Part shown: one piece after another, positions 32,015 through 40,734 of the stretch
How the letters are laid out: the number at the start of each line of letters is the position of its first letter
How positions within the stretch are numbered: the stretch's first letter is position 1
Source of the DNA: Clostridium polyendosporum
Lineage (GTDB): Bacteria > Bacillota > Clostridia > Clostridiales > Clostridiaceae
Length of the DNA stretch: 47,021 bases
NCBI RefSeq assembly: GCF_018332455.1
Contig: NZ_BOPZ01000027.1
Span: 1-47,021, forward strand
Direction of reading: 5' to 3'
Translations under genes and position numbers: made by a program
Notes under the pieces: generated by a model
What the model was told of the DNA's origin: nothing
Databases searched by the model: none
What the model saw: the letters and a program-made list of their open reading frames with translations, nothing else

Positions 32015-32111
32015 AGTGAACTACCCCCGCTTTAGAAGTGTGGGCTTCTCGATCAATACTACCATTGTAGCAAGTTTACCCGAGCTAATAAGGTCATTCC
32101 TACCTCAATTG
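32015..32111 (-). ncRNA. IS200/IS605-type right end with TnpB guide-RNA (omega RNA) scaffold
   Basis: It lies directly after the tnpB stop on the same strand, where omega RNAs are encoded. On the minus strand it contains GAGAAGCCCACACTTCTAAA and GGGGGTAGTTCACTG, an imperfect-palindrome right end. The bases after the end (starting ATAAAATCATAACACC) would be the guide. The exact RNA ends and guide boundary are inferred from known TnpB systems. Confidence 0.7.
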
Positions 32112-32118
32112 TATTCTT

Positions 32119-33237
32119 TTAAGTTAATAATCTAAGTCCTTCTTTGAGAATATTTATACTAGCATTTTTATCCCTATCATGGTTTACTCCACACCTTGGA
32201 CATAGCCATTCCCTTAACGCTAGATTCTTTACATCTTTATTTTTATAGCCACAGTTAGAACATAATTGACTACTTGCAAAAGTTTTATCTATAACTGATA
32301 TTGTTCTGCCATACCACTTAGCCTTATATTCTAACATTATTCTGAATTTGCTCCAACTTACTTCACTTATAGCCTTTGCTAGTCTATGATTTTTAAGCAT
32401 ATTTAACACTTGTAAATCCTCTAAACATATCACTTGGTTATCGTTTATAAGTTTAGTTGATAACTTATGTAAATAATCTTTTTTAGCATTAGCTATTTGT
32501 TCATGAATTTTACTTATTATAAGTTTTTGCTTATACCATCTTTTAGAGCCTAACTTTTTTCTTGATAAGCCTTTTTGTGCTTTAATTAACTTATATTCTA
32601 ATCTTCTTAGAAACTTAGGATTTTTAAACACTTCACCATCTGATGTTATTGCAAAATCTTTTAAGCCTAAATCAATACCTACAGCTTTTTCTACTCCTGG
32701 CAGAGAGATGATTTTTGTATCAACTAAAATAGATACATAATACTTACCACTAGCAACTTTAGATACTGTAACTGATTTAATAATACCTTCAAAATGTCTA
32801 TGAAATTTACATTTTATATATCCTATCTTAGGTAATTTAATTTTATTTCTATCTACTGCAATATTATTATTTACATTGTTTGTAGTATATGATTTTATAG
32901 GGTTTCTCTTACTTTTGAATCTAGGTAAAGCTACTTCTTTTTCACCATTCTTAATTTTTCTAAAAAAATTCTTGTAAGCCTTATGTAAATTCATTTGTGC
33001 ATTAGCTAATGATAAGCTATCTACTTCCTTAAGCCATTGAAATTCTTTTTTATACTTTGCTGGTGTTGGTAATTTTTTATTTTTCAATTCTTCTTTATTA
33101 TCTTTATATAACTCATAAATTTCTTTTCTTTCAACTAACATTTTATTATAAACAAATCTAACACAACCAAAGGTTTTACCTATAATAATCCTTTGCTCTT
33201 CATTTGGATATAATCTAAATTTGTAAGCCCTTAACAC
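32119..33237 (-). CDS. tnpB: TnpB RNA-guided nuclease (IS200/IS605-type accessory protein)
   Basis: A 372-residue TnpB with all parts intact: N-terminal helix-turn-helix ('[14 protein letters not shown]'), the OrfB core, RuvC Asp189 in '[11 protein letters not shown]', Glu273 in '[11 protein letters not shown]', zinc ribbon C326-x2-C329 and C346-x2-C349, and the last Asp in '[12 protein letters not shown]'. TnpB proteins cut DNA guided by an RNA from the element's right end and help the transposon persist. No TnpA transposase is adjacent, so this copy cannot move by itself. The start site lacks a strong ribosome site but has a GAGGCGG-like sequence upstream. Confidence 0.92.
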   Translation of the reverse strand: MLRAYKFRLYPNEEQRIIIGKTFGCVRFVYNKMLVERKEIYELYKDNKEELKNKKLPTPAKYKKEFQWLKEVDSLSLANAQMNLHKAYKNFFRKIKNGEKEVALPRFKSKRNPIKSYTTNNVNNNIAVDRNKIKLPKIGYIKCKFHRHFEGIIKSVTVSKVASGKYYVSILVDTKIISLPGVEKAVGIDLGLKDFAITSDGEVFKNPKFLRRLEYKLIKAQKGLSRKKLGSKRWYKQKLIISKIHEQIANAKKDYLHKLSTKLINDNQVICLEDLQVLNMLKNHRLAKAISEVSWSKFRIMLEYKAKWYGRTISVIDKTFASSQLCSNCGYKNKDVKNLALREWLCPRCGVNHDRDKNASINILKEGLRLLT

Positions 33238-33527
33238 CCAACCGCCTCACTTTATAGCTTAACTTTCTATATATTTTTTAACCACATTTATACAAACACC
33301 AGAAGTTGCTACTAAGCAATAGCTTCTACTCTAAAAATATTCTTTCCATAATTGCTTTTTAATATAGTATTAGCCTTTTTATTTGCATTAAGCTATTAAC
33401 TCACTTAAGAGAATAGATTTTCACAATATAAAAGGTGACATTCGTAAAGTAAGTCTTACAACGTAGAGCTCAGCTAAAGTTCCTGTAATAGTGTCTTCAG
33501 TCTATCCTACAAGAATATATATTACTA
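33238..33527. other. Intergenic region between tnpB and the left att repeat
   Basis: An imperfect hairpin (AGAAGTTGCT with AGCAA-TAG-CTTCT, about 33,301-33,327) may be the left end of the IS200/IS605-type element. No gene is seen, and no 5' half of a tRNA-Leu precedes the att repeat. Confidence 0.4.
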
Positions 33528-33589
33528 CAGCGGACTCAAAATCCGCCGAGCTAACACTCGTGCGGGTTCGACTCCCGTCTTCGGTACCA
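33528..33589 (+). repeat. att direct repeat, 3' part of tRNA-Leu(CAA), left copy
   Basis: The sequence begins in the anticodon stem (CAGCGGACTCAAAATCCGC, anticodon CAA), runs through the variable arm and T-arm (GGGTTCGACTCCC) to ACCA. It matches 45,829-45,890 at 60 of 62 positions; the differences are T for C at 33,578 and 33,585. The 5' half of the tRNA is missing, so it is not a functional gene. It marks the left edge of the island and is followed by an integrase. Confidence 0.85.
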
Positions 33590-33727
33590 TTAAGCGGTTT
33601 TAAGACGTTTTAGATACGTTTTGAAACTGCTTTTTTTATGTCTATTTTTACGTAGTCCGACGAGGCTAAAAACGTCAAAATAGACACGACGGACTCGGAG
33701 CTTAAGCGGTTACGAGGAGGTTTAAAC
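33590..33727 (+). promoter_or_regulatory. Integrase leader with repeated TTAAGCGGTT sites
   Basis: TTAAGCGGTT occurs at 33,590-33,599 and 33,702-33,711, and inverted at 45,790-45,799 near the other att copy. A long inverted repeat (TGTCTATTTTTACGT with ACGTCAAAATAGACA, and AGTCCG with CGGACT) fills the space between. These are good candidates for integrase or excisionase arm-binding sites. Confidence 0.5.
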
Positions 33728-34716
33728 ATGAGTAAAAAAAGAATTACCACCCTATCAGCATCCCAACATTCTGAAACTTTTTTACGCCCTACATGGATGG
33801 GAATACTAGAAAGCTTTTTGTATTATAAGCGTGTTCAAGGTTTAAGTGACCGCACTATACAAGACTATACCAAACAGGTAAATCATTTCTTTAAGTGTCA
33901 TCCAAACGCTTGGGCTGAAACAAATAAAGTTAATGAAGAAAAATTAAAAAGTGATTTATTTGAATATCTATCCCAAGATGTCAAACCTGCCACCTTCAAT
34001 TTACGACTAACATATCTAAAAGCTTTCTTCAATATGCGCTTGAAGAGGATCATATTAAAAGTAACCCATTAACTAAATTCAAGAAACGTAAGGCAGAACC
34101 AAGAGTAGTAGAACTACCTGAAGATATTTTGACAAAACTTTTAGCTCTTCCAGACAAAAAAACATATAGTGGACTACGTGATTACACATTGATCCTTTTT
34201 ATACTAGATACAGGAGCTAGACCATCAGAAGCTCTATCTTTATTGCCAAATGACTTTGATTTAAAATACAGAGTCACAACAATACCAGCTAAAATAGCAA
34301 AGACAAGAACGTCTAGAACTTTACCACTATTGCCCCCTACTATAAATGCAATTGAGAAGTTAATTAAAGTACGCCCTAATGAATGGTCGAATGATATTCC
34401 ACTATTTTGTTCATTCGAAGGTACAAGAATGACCCATGATAGTTTAAGGGGACGACTAGATAAATACTCCACCATCCTAGGCGTTAAAATTCGCCCCTAT
34501 GATTTACGACACGCTTTTGCTTTATTATATCTACGTAATGGTGGCAATGTTTTTACACTTCAAAAGACGCTAGGACACACTGATTTAAGCATGACAAAAA
34601 GATACCTTAATCTTACTGGTAAAGACTTAACTGAAACACATAAAACTGCGTCACCACTTAATAAATTAATTAAAGGCGGACCATCTACTAGGACTAGGGT
34701 ACGAAAGCTGAAATAG
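33728..34716 (+). pseudogene. int: Tyrosine-recombinase integrase (int1), single frameshift
   Basis: Codons 33728-34030 give the N-terminal SAM-like DNA-binding domain ('MGILESFLYYKRVQGLSDRT', 'KPATFNLRLTYLKAFF'). One base is missing near 34,030-34,033; the next frame continues 'YALEEDHIKSNPLTKFKKRK' into a complete catalytic domain: Arg in 'DTGARPSEALSL', Lys region 'AKTRTSRTLPL', 'DLRHAFALLYLRNGG' (H-x-x-R), 'LGHTDLSMTKRYLNL' with the His and catalytic Tyr. It should act on the tRNA-Leu att sites. GAGGAGG precedes the ATG. As written it makes only a 114-residue fragment. Confidence 0.88.
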
Positions 34717-34824
34717 ATTTATGCTAATACCCAATTCTTATAGTACGCCTAGCTTAGATATATTACGACTTTAGGAACTTTAACCTTTTATATAATCTGA
34801 CAATCATAATAATAAGTAAAAATG

Positions 34825-34860
34825 AAGGACGTCCACACATGGAACGCCCTTTTTTTCTTT
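34825..34860 (+). terminator. Terminator of int1
   Basis: AAGGACGTCC and GGAACGCCCTT form an imperfect stem around ACACAT, followed by seven T. It lies about 110 bases after the int1 stop. Confidence 0.75.
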
Positions 34861-35004
34861 TAATCACTTTTTGTATGCAAACCTACTATTAAGGAAAAGA
34901 TAGATTTTAAACAATTATATCATGATAGATAAAATTGATGGTACAACAGTATAAAATAAATAATTGCCTAATAGGCCCAATCGTTTATTTAAATTCATAT
35001 TTTT

Positions 35005-36204
35005 TTAGTCTATACTGATTAACTTTCCATTTTCTAAATCTTTTATACAGCTCTTATATTTTTCAGCTTCTTCTTTTTTTGCAAAATGACGAATTGATTG
35101 ATAAATTCCACTATCAGTTGTAGACTTTAACAATAACTCATACTCCGCCATCTCTTTGTTAGTTAATACTATATCTGATACTTTGAAACCAAATAGTCCA
35201 ACACCATCATACATATTAATTTTTACGCCCCATATTTCAAGTTCAGAGTTTTGAACAAAATAAAACATTAAATCACTGCTGGTTGTTAATTCTTCTTTAT
35301 TATACTTATCTATTTTCCTAATTGTAATCTTGTCTACATTTACATATTGTTTATATGGTTTTTCTTCTACAAATGATCTATACAATTTTTCTATCCAGGT
35401 AATATCATCTATTTTAATTGGAAAGTCTAATAAAAATTCAACATCTAATTTTCTTTCTAGTTGACAAATTCTATTCCAAAATTCAATTGTTTTTTCAATT
35501 GCCTTATCTTCATCAATAAACTTTGCAAGGTTAATTCCTGCAATTTTTACTTCTCCTTTTAAACAAGATTGATATAATTTTAAACCTTCAATTATTTCTT
35601 TCGCATTTTTAGATTTTTCTATGTCTATGTTAAATATAAATTTTATTGTGTTATTTTTTTCATCTAATATATATGAAATTTGCAATACACTATCATCTAC
35701 ATTCTTGAAGTAGCTTTTATGCATATCTGCATATGGTTGTCTTTGAAATGAAATATGTTTAGTTATACCTTCCCCCTCTATTCGTACTTTAAATGGCGGT
35801 TGAAAAGGTTCTGGGCGAATATATAATTCTGTGCCAACCATTATTTTATCCTCTAAAGGAAACTTAATCATATCTTCTATTTTAAATTTTATTCCATTAA
35901 GCAATATGCAACCTTCTTCATCAGGGACCACCTTTAATTGACGTTGAGTTCTATAAATAAATTCCATTAATTCGTGCATAGTTGATGGTTTAAATTCTTT
36001 AAACAAATCATCTGGAATTTCAATACTCATTCCAATGTTTAGCTGTAAAGAAGTTGGTGCAATTCCACATGTATCATGACCAATACATTTATATTCAAAT
36101 CCTTCAGGAAGTTTTTCACCCAGTGATTTTACAATCTCTTTAGGAATTAATTCATTAATTTCACTTTTCTTTAAAAATGCTTTTTGAAAATTTGAAAACA
36201 TCAC
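35005..36204 (-). CDS. abiGii: Abortive phage-infection protein AbiGii (toxin component)
   Basis: A 399-residue protein matching the AbiGii toxin family in length, order and position after AbiGi. Visible segments are 'INELIPKEIVKSLGEKLPEG', 'GMSIEIPDDLFKEFKPSTMH', 'RPEPFQPPFKVRIEGEG' and a late 'VGLFGFKVSDIVLTNKEMAE'. The family is known from the lactococcal AbiG system, which stops phage growth with loss of the infected cell; the biochemical activity is not settled. It starts (GTG 36204 or ATG 36201) right after the abiGi stop, with AGGGAG upstream, so the two are coupled. Confidence 0.8.
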   Translation of the reverse strand: MMFSNFQKAFLKKSEINELIPKEIVKSLGEKLPEGFEYKCIGHDTCGIAPTSLQLNIGMSIEIPDDLFKEFKPSTMHELMEFIYRTQRQLKVVPDEEGCILLNGIKFKIEDMIKFPLEDKIMVGTELYIRPEPFQPPFKVRIEGEGITKHISFQRQPYADMHKSYFKNVDDSVLQISYILDEKNNTIKFIFNIDIEKSKNAKEIIEGLKLYQSCLKGEVKIAGINLAKFIDEDKAIEKTIEFWNRICQLERKLDVEFLLDFPIKIDDITWIEKLYRSFVEEKPYKQYVNVDKITIRKIDKYNKEELTTSSDLMFYFVQNSELEIWGVKINMYDGVGLFGFKVSDIVLTNKEMAEYELLLKSTTDSGIYQSIRHFAKKEEAEKYKSCIKDLENGKLISID

Positions 36205-36205
36205 T

Positions 36206-37054
36206 CTACCAATCTCCCTTTAGCTCATTAAATACTAATATTTTAGAAATTAAAATAAGTTTTTCATTCTCTGTTGTTTCAATCTGATCTCTGATAAGCT
36301 TTATAAGTTCTAGTCGGTCATTATTATCTTTCACTATCAAATACTTAATATTTTCGTATTCAAATTTTAGCCATAAATCTTGGCATTGTACAATTCCATC
36401 TGAATATGCTTTATATGCTTTTGGATTCATGTACTCTAAAGGAATTGTTAATGGTAAATCAGTTTGAGTTCTGCTTATATCTGGTATATACCTCCATTCT
36501 TTTTCATCATGGAAATTTCGGTTTTCATATTTTCCATTTCTGAACATTTGTCCTTCCAATGGTTTCATAAACAATAAACTTGTTAATAAATAGTTGCTGT
36601 AATCATCTATAATTATTCTATCATTATCATTAGCTTGAAGTGCTTTTGAAAAAACAACTCTATAATCATTTATTAAGTTTGAATTTGGATTGATGTATTG
36701 AATGGGCTGTATTCCTCGATTTATTCCCCATTCTTTATTTAGCCCTATACCATAATAACCATAGAACTCCATGTGCGATACTAATTTATTCAAATGTATA
36801 TCACAAAAACAACACATTGGGAAAGCAATTTTTTTGCACTCTTCAAGCTTAAGATAAGCTATCATTTCTTCATAGTAACGAGGGACCATTGCTTTATATC
36901 TAATTACATCCTTCAGATAATCAATTTTAGTAAAAAATCTAAATAGTACATTGGCACTTTGTACTGGAGGAATATATACATTCCCCCCCATTCTGATTTC
37001 TGGTTTTTCTGATAATTGAATTGAAATTATCTCATCTTCCACTACATTTTGCAT
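36206..37054 (-). CDS. abiGi: Abortive phage-infection protein AbiGi (antitoxin component)
   Basis: A 282-residue AbiGi-family protein: 'NVLFRFFTKIDYLKDVIRYK', 'IAFPMCCFCDIHLNKLVSHM', 'FYGYYGIGLNKEWGINRGIQ', 'FHDEKEWRYIPDISRTQTDL'. The F-C-D-I-x-L and GIGLxKEWG blocks are the hallmarks of the family. It is the first gene of the two-gene abiG operon and is thought to act as the antitoxin or partner of AbiGii. AAGGAA lies about 8 bases before the ATG. The location in an integrative island is typical of phage-defence genes. Confidence 0.88.
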   Translation of the reverse strand: MQNVVEDEIISIQLSEKPEIRMGGNVYIPPVQSANVLFRFFTKIDYLKDVIRYKAMVPRYYEEMIAYLKLEECKKIAFPMCCFCDIHLNKLVSHMEFYGYYGIGLNKEWGINRGIQPIQYINPNSNLINDYRVVFSKALQANDNDRIIIDDYSNYLLTSLLFMKPLEGQMFRNGKYENRNFHDEKEWRYIPDISRTQTDLPLTIPLEYMNPKAYKAYSDGIVQCQDLWLKFEYENIKYLIVKDNNDRLELIKLIRDQIETTENEKLILISKILVFNELKGDW

Positions 37055-37231
37055 TTAAAATTCCTTCCACACTAATTTATAATTATTCATTATAAGTTGA
37101 GACTATAAATATTTATTATATTCTAAGTTATACAGATAAAATAACTCCTATCAAAATTATACCACATACTTACATATAGCTACATCAACATTATTATTTA
37201 ATAGATCTAATTAAAAGACACTTAATATCCT

Positions 37232-37336
37232 TCATAATGTGTCAAGTAATCGCTTTAACGCCTCGGGATTGTCGCTGATTTCGTTTAGACGTTCTTGAGT
37301 TACTACGATGCCATACTTACGAATACCTTTTACCAT
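37232..37336 (-). CDS. Possible 34-residue small protein or gene remnant
   Basis: From ATG 37336 the frame reads 'MVKGIRKYGIVVTQERLNEI', then S-D-N-P-E-A-L-K-R-L-L-D-T-L-stop. Composition and the GC-richer codons look coding, but the ribosome site is weak (AAAGGAA about 20 bases upstream). It may be a real microprotein of mobile elements or the start of a truncated gene. Confidence 0.4.
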   Translation of the reverse strand: MVKGIRKYGIVVTQERLNEISDNPEALKRLLDTL

Positions 37337-37432
37337 GCTCTAACATGTCTTTTAAATTCCTTTGCTATATTTACTTTCCACTTTCCATTAGAACTCCATA
37401 TAAATCGTATTGCGTAAGGAACTACGCCTCAA

Positions 37433-37603
37433 CTAAATATCGTTTACTACCTTTTCATCGCTATCAATTGATTGTAGCATCATCCTAGGATTACTATGTC
37501 CAAACCATCCAGCAACTTCTTTGGCTAAAAATAGAGACTCATCAAAACTACTATATACAGTAATTGACCCTTTATCAAATTCTCTAATATTTATTATTTT
37601 CAA
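37433..37603 (-). pseudogene. BRO-N antirepressor, N-terminal relic
   Basis: From a TTG at 37603 the frame gives 56 residues of a BRO-N domain: 'INIREFDKGSITVYSSFDES', 'LFLAKEVAGWFGHSNPRMML', ending 'SIDSDEKVVNDI' and a stop. AAGGAG lies upstream but is far from the start. The rest of the domain and the C-terminal region are missing. It differs from the complete antirepressor at 38.7 kb, so it is a separate relic of a phage-type gene. Confidence 0.7.
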
Positions 37604-38013
37604 TCATTCATTTATTAAATTTCTCCTTATTATTTAACATGTGTATGTATCCGCCTACACTTGGTGTTTACACACGCATGCTGAAAATAGGTTCTAAGCA
37701 TGTAATATCAATGCATACACGACTTTTTAGTCTTAGTTTACTTCTTATTCTTTGATAGTACGTTCTCACTTTATAACTAGAAAAATGTAGTATTGATTAC
37801 AACAGTTAAGGCGTTATATACATTTATCCGCTTTAGTGCATCCACTTGCTTCGCAAGTGTCTGCTAAACTCGCTACGCTCGTTTAAAACAAACTAATATC
37901 TCTTTATAATTATTAAATTTAACTAGAAGGATGTAGTAGTAATCTCATTCGTTCATAGCGTTAAATTTAGTTTAAAATTGTTAATTAATATATGTGTCCC
38001 CTTTACGCTGCCA
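37604..38013. repeat. Intergenic repeat region, possible replication or regulatory region
   Basis: Two imperfect direct repeats of about 45 bases start AACTAGAA at 37,775 and 37,921 and share ATGTAGTA and GCGTTA blocks. A perfect hairpin CACTTGC-TTC-GCAAGTG is at 37,843-37,859, followed by a CTCGCTACGCTCG segment. A GTGTA-type repeat cluster lies around 37,640-37,680. No gene is seen. The position next to a winged-helix protein would suit a plasmid-type origin, but that is inference. Confidence 0.45.
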
Positions 38014-38565
38014 TTATGGTTTAATCGGTGATTTTGGTCGATATTCAACGTCATTAAATTTATCATGTTCTGTTGCATCTTTAACGCACTCTCCAAATAC
38101 TGCGATGTTAGGATTTAATAAAAATCTGTTTGGCTTTCCCCGCCCTTGTTTCTCAATTAAAAGAAAGCCTTTACGTTCTAGGCTCTTCAATAGTGTGTGC
38201 AAGTTCCTTCTATCACAGTGAATTGCTTTCGCTAGACTTGATTCGTTAAACGGCTGCTTCGTTTCATCATCAATAATATAATTTGATTCCCAATCTAAAA
38301 AGGCTAAAAGTGATGTAAGTAACGCTAACTCTGGCGTTGTAAGCAAGTTGTTCCTTATTATGCCACGCCAGTTAATCCGGTGAAGTTTGATAAAATGTAT
38401 GGTTTTCTTTCTTGCCTTAGCTTTTTTAGGTTTATGAACATAGACTTGCTCTCCATCCTGAACCCATACCTCTTGTTTCTTATGTTCGTGTAGAATTTCA
38501 CCACTTTCTATATTAGTTACATAACGTGTGCTGCCATCTTCTGAGTACTTTATTGCTGTATCCAT
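38014..38565 (-). CDS. Winged-helix DNA-binding protein, possible replication initiator
   Basis: A 183-residue protein. After a variable N-terminus and a basic linker ('VHKPKKAKARKKTIHF') comes a winged-helix domain: 'FIKLHRINWRGIIRNNLLTT', 'LALLTSLLAFLDWESNYIID', 'SSLAKAIHCDRRNLHTLLKS', 'LERKGFLLIEKQGRGKPNRF'. The fold resembles plasmid/phage replication or MarR-like proteins; I cannot settle which. It has no strong Shine-Dalgarno (AAAGATATGG). Repeats and hairpins downstream may be its binding region. Confidence 0.6.
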   Translation of the reverse strand: MDTAIKYSEDGSTRYVTNIESGEILHEHKKQEVWVQDGEQVYVHKPKKAKARKKTIHFIKLHRINWRGIIRNNLLTTPELALLTSLLAFLDWESNYIIDDETKQPFNESSLAKAIHCDRRNLHTLLKSLERKGFLLIEKQGRGKPNRFLLNPNIAVFGECVKDATEHDKFNDVEYRPKSPIKP

Positions 38566-38700
38566 ATCTTTTGTGTCACATCCTTACTGTTGTTTCTTTA
38601 TCATAAGTAGTAATAATGCAGACCGTAGGTATCCGAATATTGTTCTTCTAAAGATAACCTTACAAGTCTGCATAAATAAAAGGCTATATGTGTTCCCTCT
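38566..38700. other. Intergenic region with a long imperfect hairpin
   Basis: TGCAGAC near 38,615 pairs with GTCTGCA near 38,670, with a GTAGGT/ACCTTAC segment inside. It may be a terminator of the antirepressor gene or a small regulatory RNA structure. The motif TATATGTGT-(T)CCC just past this gene's end also occurs past the winged-helix gene (about 37,987). Confidence 0.35.
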
Positions 38701-39522
38701 TTAGTTTAAGGACAAACTATCCCAGATTAATCTATAGTACTCACTTAGATCCTTCTGTGATAGAACTACTTTTGTTAATGTGGTTGGCGAAATTACGCCT
38801 TTCATTTTAAGAAAATTAATTAACCACTTTCTGCCTTTTTCTGTCCATTTAAATGTTTGTCCATATTTATTGATTGTGTAGTCAGCATAACCATCTGTAA
38901 CTAAGAAGGCATAGTTAGCATATGGTTGGTAAACACCGTCTTTCTTATATATGACTTTAGTTTCTTTTAGAACTTCATATAACCCTCTGTCGCTTCTAAA
39001 ACCAAGATCCTTTGCTATTGTTCTTGTACGCACTAGCTTTCCAGGAGCAATAACTTTTTCACAGTATTCAACTATAGGTTTCATTACTTCTATTTGCTTA
39101 TTTAAGTTTCTAACACTTTCTAAAGTAACTTTGAACAATCCTTTTGTTGCCTCATCTGCATTAGGTAAATAAGTTTTTATGAACAGATCTTCGTTATTTA
39201 CATAGCCTCCAGTTTTTCTAATGCTAGGAAGCACCTCATCAAATACCCAAGATTCAAACTTTACTGCGGCCGAAAGCTTTGATTTTACTATAAGTCTGTA
39301 GATGTCTCCTTCAGGGATTATTGCTATACTTGTTTTATTTCCTTGTGTAGTAACTGTGTCGTGTTTCACGACATACCTACAATGTCTTGATATCGCATCC
39401 CTTGGATTACTATAACCTAAAGCTCTTGCTACGTCAGATGCTACTGCGTAAGGCTTCTCTCCCACCATCACTACTCTTACTTGTCCAAATTCACTGCTAT
39501 TAAATGCTTGCAAATTATTCAT
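38701..39522 (-). CDS. Phage-type antirepressor (BRO-N plus KilA-C)
   Basis: About 273 residues with an N-terminal BRO-N domain ('VRVVMVGEKPYAVASDVARA', 'LGYSNPRDAISRHCRYVVKH', 'SIAIIPEGDIYRLIVKSKL', 'FESWVFDEVLPSIRKTGGY') and a C-terminal KilAC-like domain ('VRTRTIAKDLGFRSDRGLYE', 'QTFKWTEKGRKWLINFLKMK'). Such proteins counter repressors in prophages and mobile islands. The ATG at 39522 has AAAGGAG 8 bases upstream, and it overlaps the end of the upstream small gene by 8 bases, so translation is coupled. Confidence 0.9.
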   Translation of the reverse strand: MNNLQAFNSSEFGQVRVVMVGEKPYAVASDVARALGYSNPRDAISRHCRYVVKHDTVTTQGNKTSIAIIPEGDIYRLIVKSKLSAAVKFESWVFDEVLPSIRKTGGYVNNEDLFIKTYLPNADEATKGLFKVTLESVRNLNKQIEVMKPIVEYCEKVIAPGKLVRTRTIAKDLGFRSDRGLYEVLKETKVIYKKDGVYQPYANYAFLVTDGYADYTINKYGQTFKWTEKGRKWLINFLKMKGVISPTTLTKVVLSQKDLSEYYRLIWDSLSLN

Positions 39523-39778
39523 TTCTACCACTCCTTTGTTCCTCTAAAACTTCCATTACAGATTGCAACATTCTTCTTATGAATTTAACCTGGTTAATAT
39601 CGTCAAATATCAATACCATTTTTTTAATTTCTTGCTCTTCAGAACCCTCGGAAACATCAGTGAAACTTATACCAGCAAGCCCAAGATTGCCCGCTCTTTT
39701 TACTCCAACAGCATACTCGTTGCTTTCCTCTGAAAAATCAATTATAATACCTTTCTTTTCTTTGCTAAAAACTAACAT
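39515..39778 (-). CDS. Small acidic protein of unknown function, coupled to the antirepressor
   Basis: The start at 39778 (M-L-V-F-S-K-E-K-K-G) has AAAGGAAG about 9 bases upstream; an ATG ten codons earlier has none. The 87-residue product has strand-rich 'GIIIDFSEESNEYAVGVKRA' and helical 'VLIFDDINQVKFIRRMLQSV' parts. I do not recognise it. It overlaps the antirepressor start, so the two are probably made together. Confidence 0.65.
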   Translation of the reverse strand: MLVFSKEKKGIIIDFSEESNEYAVGVKRAGNLGLAGISFTDVSEGSEEQEIKKMVLIFDDINQVKFIRRMLQSVMEVLEEQRSGRNE

Positions 39779-39859
39779 ACTAATTTCTTCCTTTACTCTT
39801 ATATTCATTAATTTTAGAAAATAATAAAACTATCTGGTGTATAGACCCAAATGGCTAAG

Positions 39860-40036
39860 TTACTTAATATTAAGTTGATAATAGATTGAAGATACTTTAT
39901 CATCGAGTTGCTCACATAATAATCGCGCATCATCAATGTCATTTGCATCTGCTAGATCATAGAGCGAATTTATATTAATCCTTAGTGCTTCAATGATTCT
40001 AGTAAATGCCAATTCTTTCTTTTGTAGGGTATTCAT
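39860..40036 (-). CDS. 58-residue helical protein of unknown function
   Basis: From ATG 40036, with a strong AGGAGGAG ribosome site 6-9 bases upstream, the frame reads 'MNTLQKKELAFTRIIEALRI', 'DLADANDIDDARLLCEQLDD', ending Y-Y-Q-L-N-I-K. It is amphipathic and acidic, of the size of small phage/plasmid regulators. It precedes the 87-residue gene and antirepressor on the same strand and may start that operon. Confidence 0.7.
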   Translation of the reverse strand: MNTLQKKELAFTRIIEALRININSLYDLADANDIDDARLLCEQLDDKVSSIYYQLNIK

Positions 40037-40734
40037 CTAGTTCTCCTCCTTTCTAAAAAGTATTTCTCTCATCCATAAGCGATTCAGAGGGGGGTAATTA
40101 ACCCCCTTCACCCCAAAAATCGTTCGACAGATTACGACACCCACCCTTATCCCCCTCGTGTTTTCAAAAAAATTTCTATAGTGAAAATCCAATTTGGAGA
40201 TTCTATAAATTCAAATTTGCACACCAGGGTGGCATGTCACAATATGACATACTTAAAGCTAGAGCAAGCGGTACTGCTAGTTGCTCGCATATTGAGTAAT
40301 GACCTAGATTATAGTAATGAATAATTATTATTGATTATGTGCTATATTTGAGTTCCCACGCTTATTTCTGTTTTACACCAAGCGTATACAGAATATTGGG
40401 TAGAGGTGTTTCTTGCAAGAGGGTGGCTTCAAGGTACGAGATGAGCGGTGCTTCCCCTTTTGAGCTAAGTTGCTTTACTTCCTCCAAGGGGGTGTACAAC
40501 AAGATGATTGGGAATAGAATGGATATATTGTGATTGATATGGAAGCTGTAGGTAGATAAGGGATTATATAAAATATCTATTTTATAATAAAAAGTTGAAT
40601 AATCATCATTTTTGTTGGAAATAATCAAGTTGTACAAGCTGTAGAGGTGAGGTTGTGTAAAATTTTAATAAGTGCAACTTAACTCTAAAACGAGTATAAT
40701 TTTAGGTAATATATGGAATGAAGGGGGATATTAT
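40037..40734. other. Divergent control region with palindromes and unexplained GC-richer stretch
   Basis: The region contains a GGGGG/CCCCC hairpin (about 40,088-40,105), an imperfect TTTCTATAG/CTATAAATT inverted repeat (about 40,175-40,210), a perfect operator-like palindrome (40,234-40,250), and a GAGCAA/TTGCTC hairpin (about 40,263-40,290). From 40,339 to 40,540 the sequence is GC-richer but the frames seen on either strand do not resemble a protein and lack ribosome sites. It may be a control region for both island operons, possibly with an untranslated RNA. Confidence 0.4.
40234..40250. promoter_or_regulatory. Palindromic operator candidate
   Basis: ATGTCA (40234-40239) and TGACAT (40245-40250) form a perfect inverted repeat with a 5-base spacer, in the divergent region between the antirepressor operon and the nuclease gene. 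It is the size of a phage-repressor or small-dimer site. The binding protein is unknown. Confidence 0.5.

Noticed and set aside
33528-33589. Intact tRNA-Leu gene
   Set aside because: The D-arm and the 5' acceptor strand are missing in both copies, so these are attachment-site fragments.
40339-40637. Overlapping frames on both strands (64 and 91 residues)
   Set aside because: Neither has a ribosome site or a recognisable motif. The stretch is reported as an unexplained region instead.
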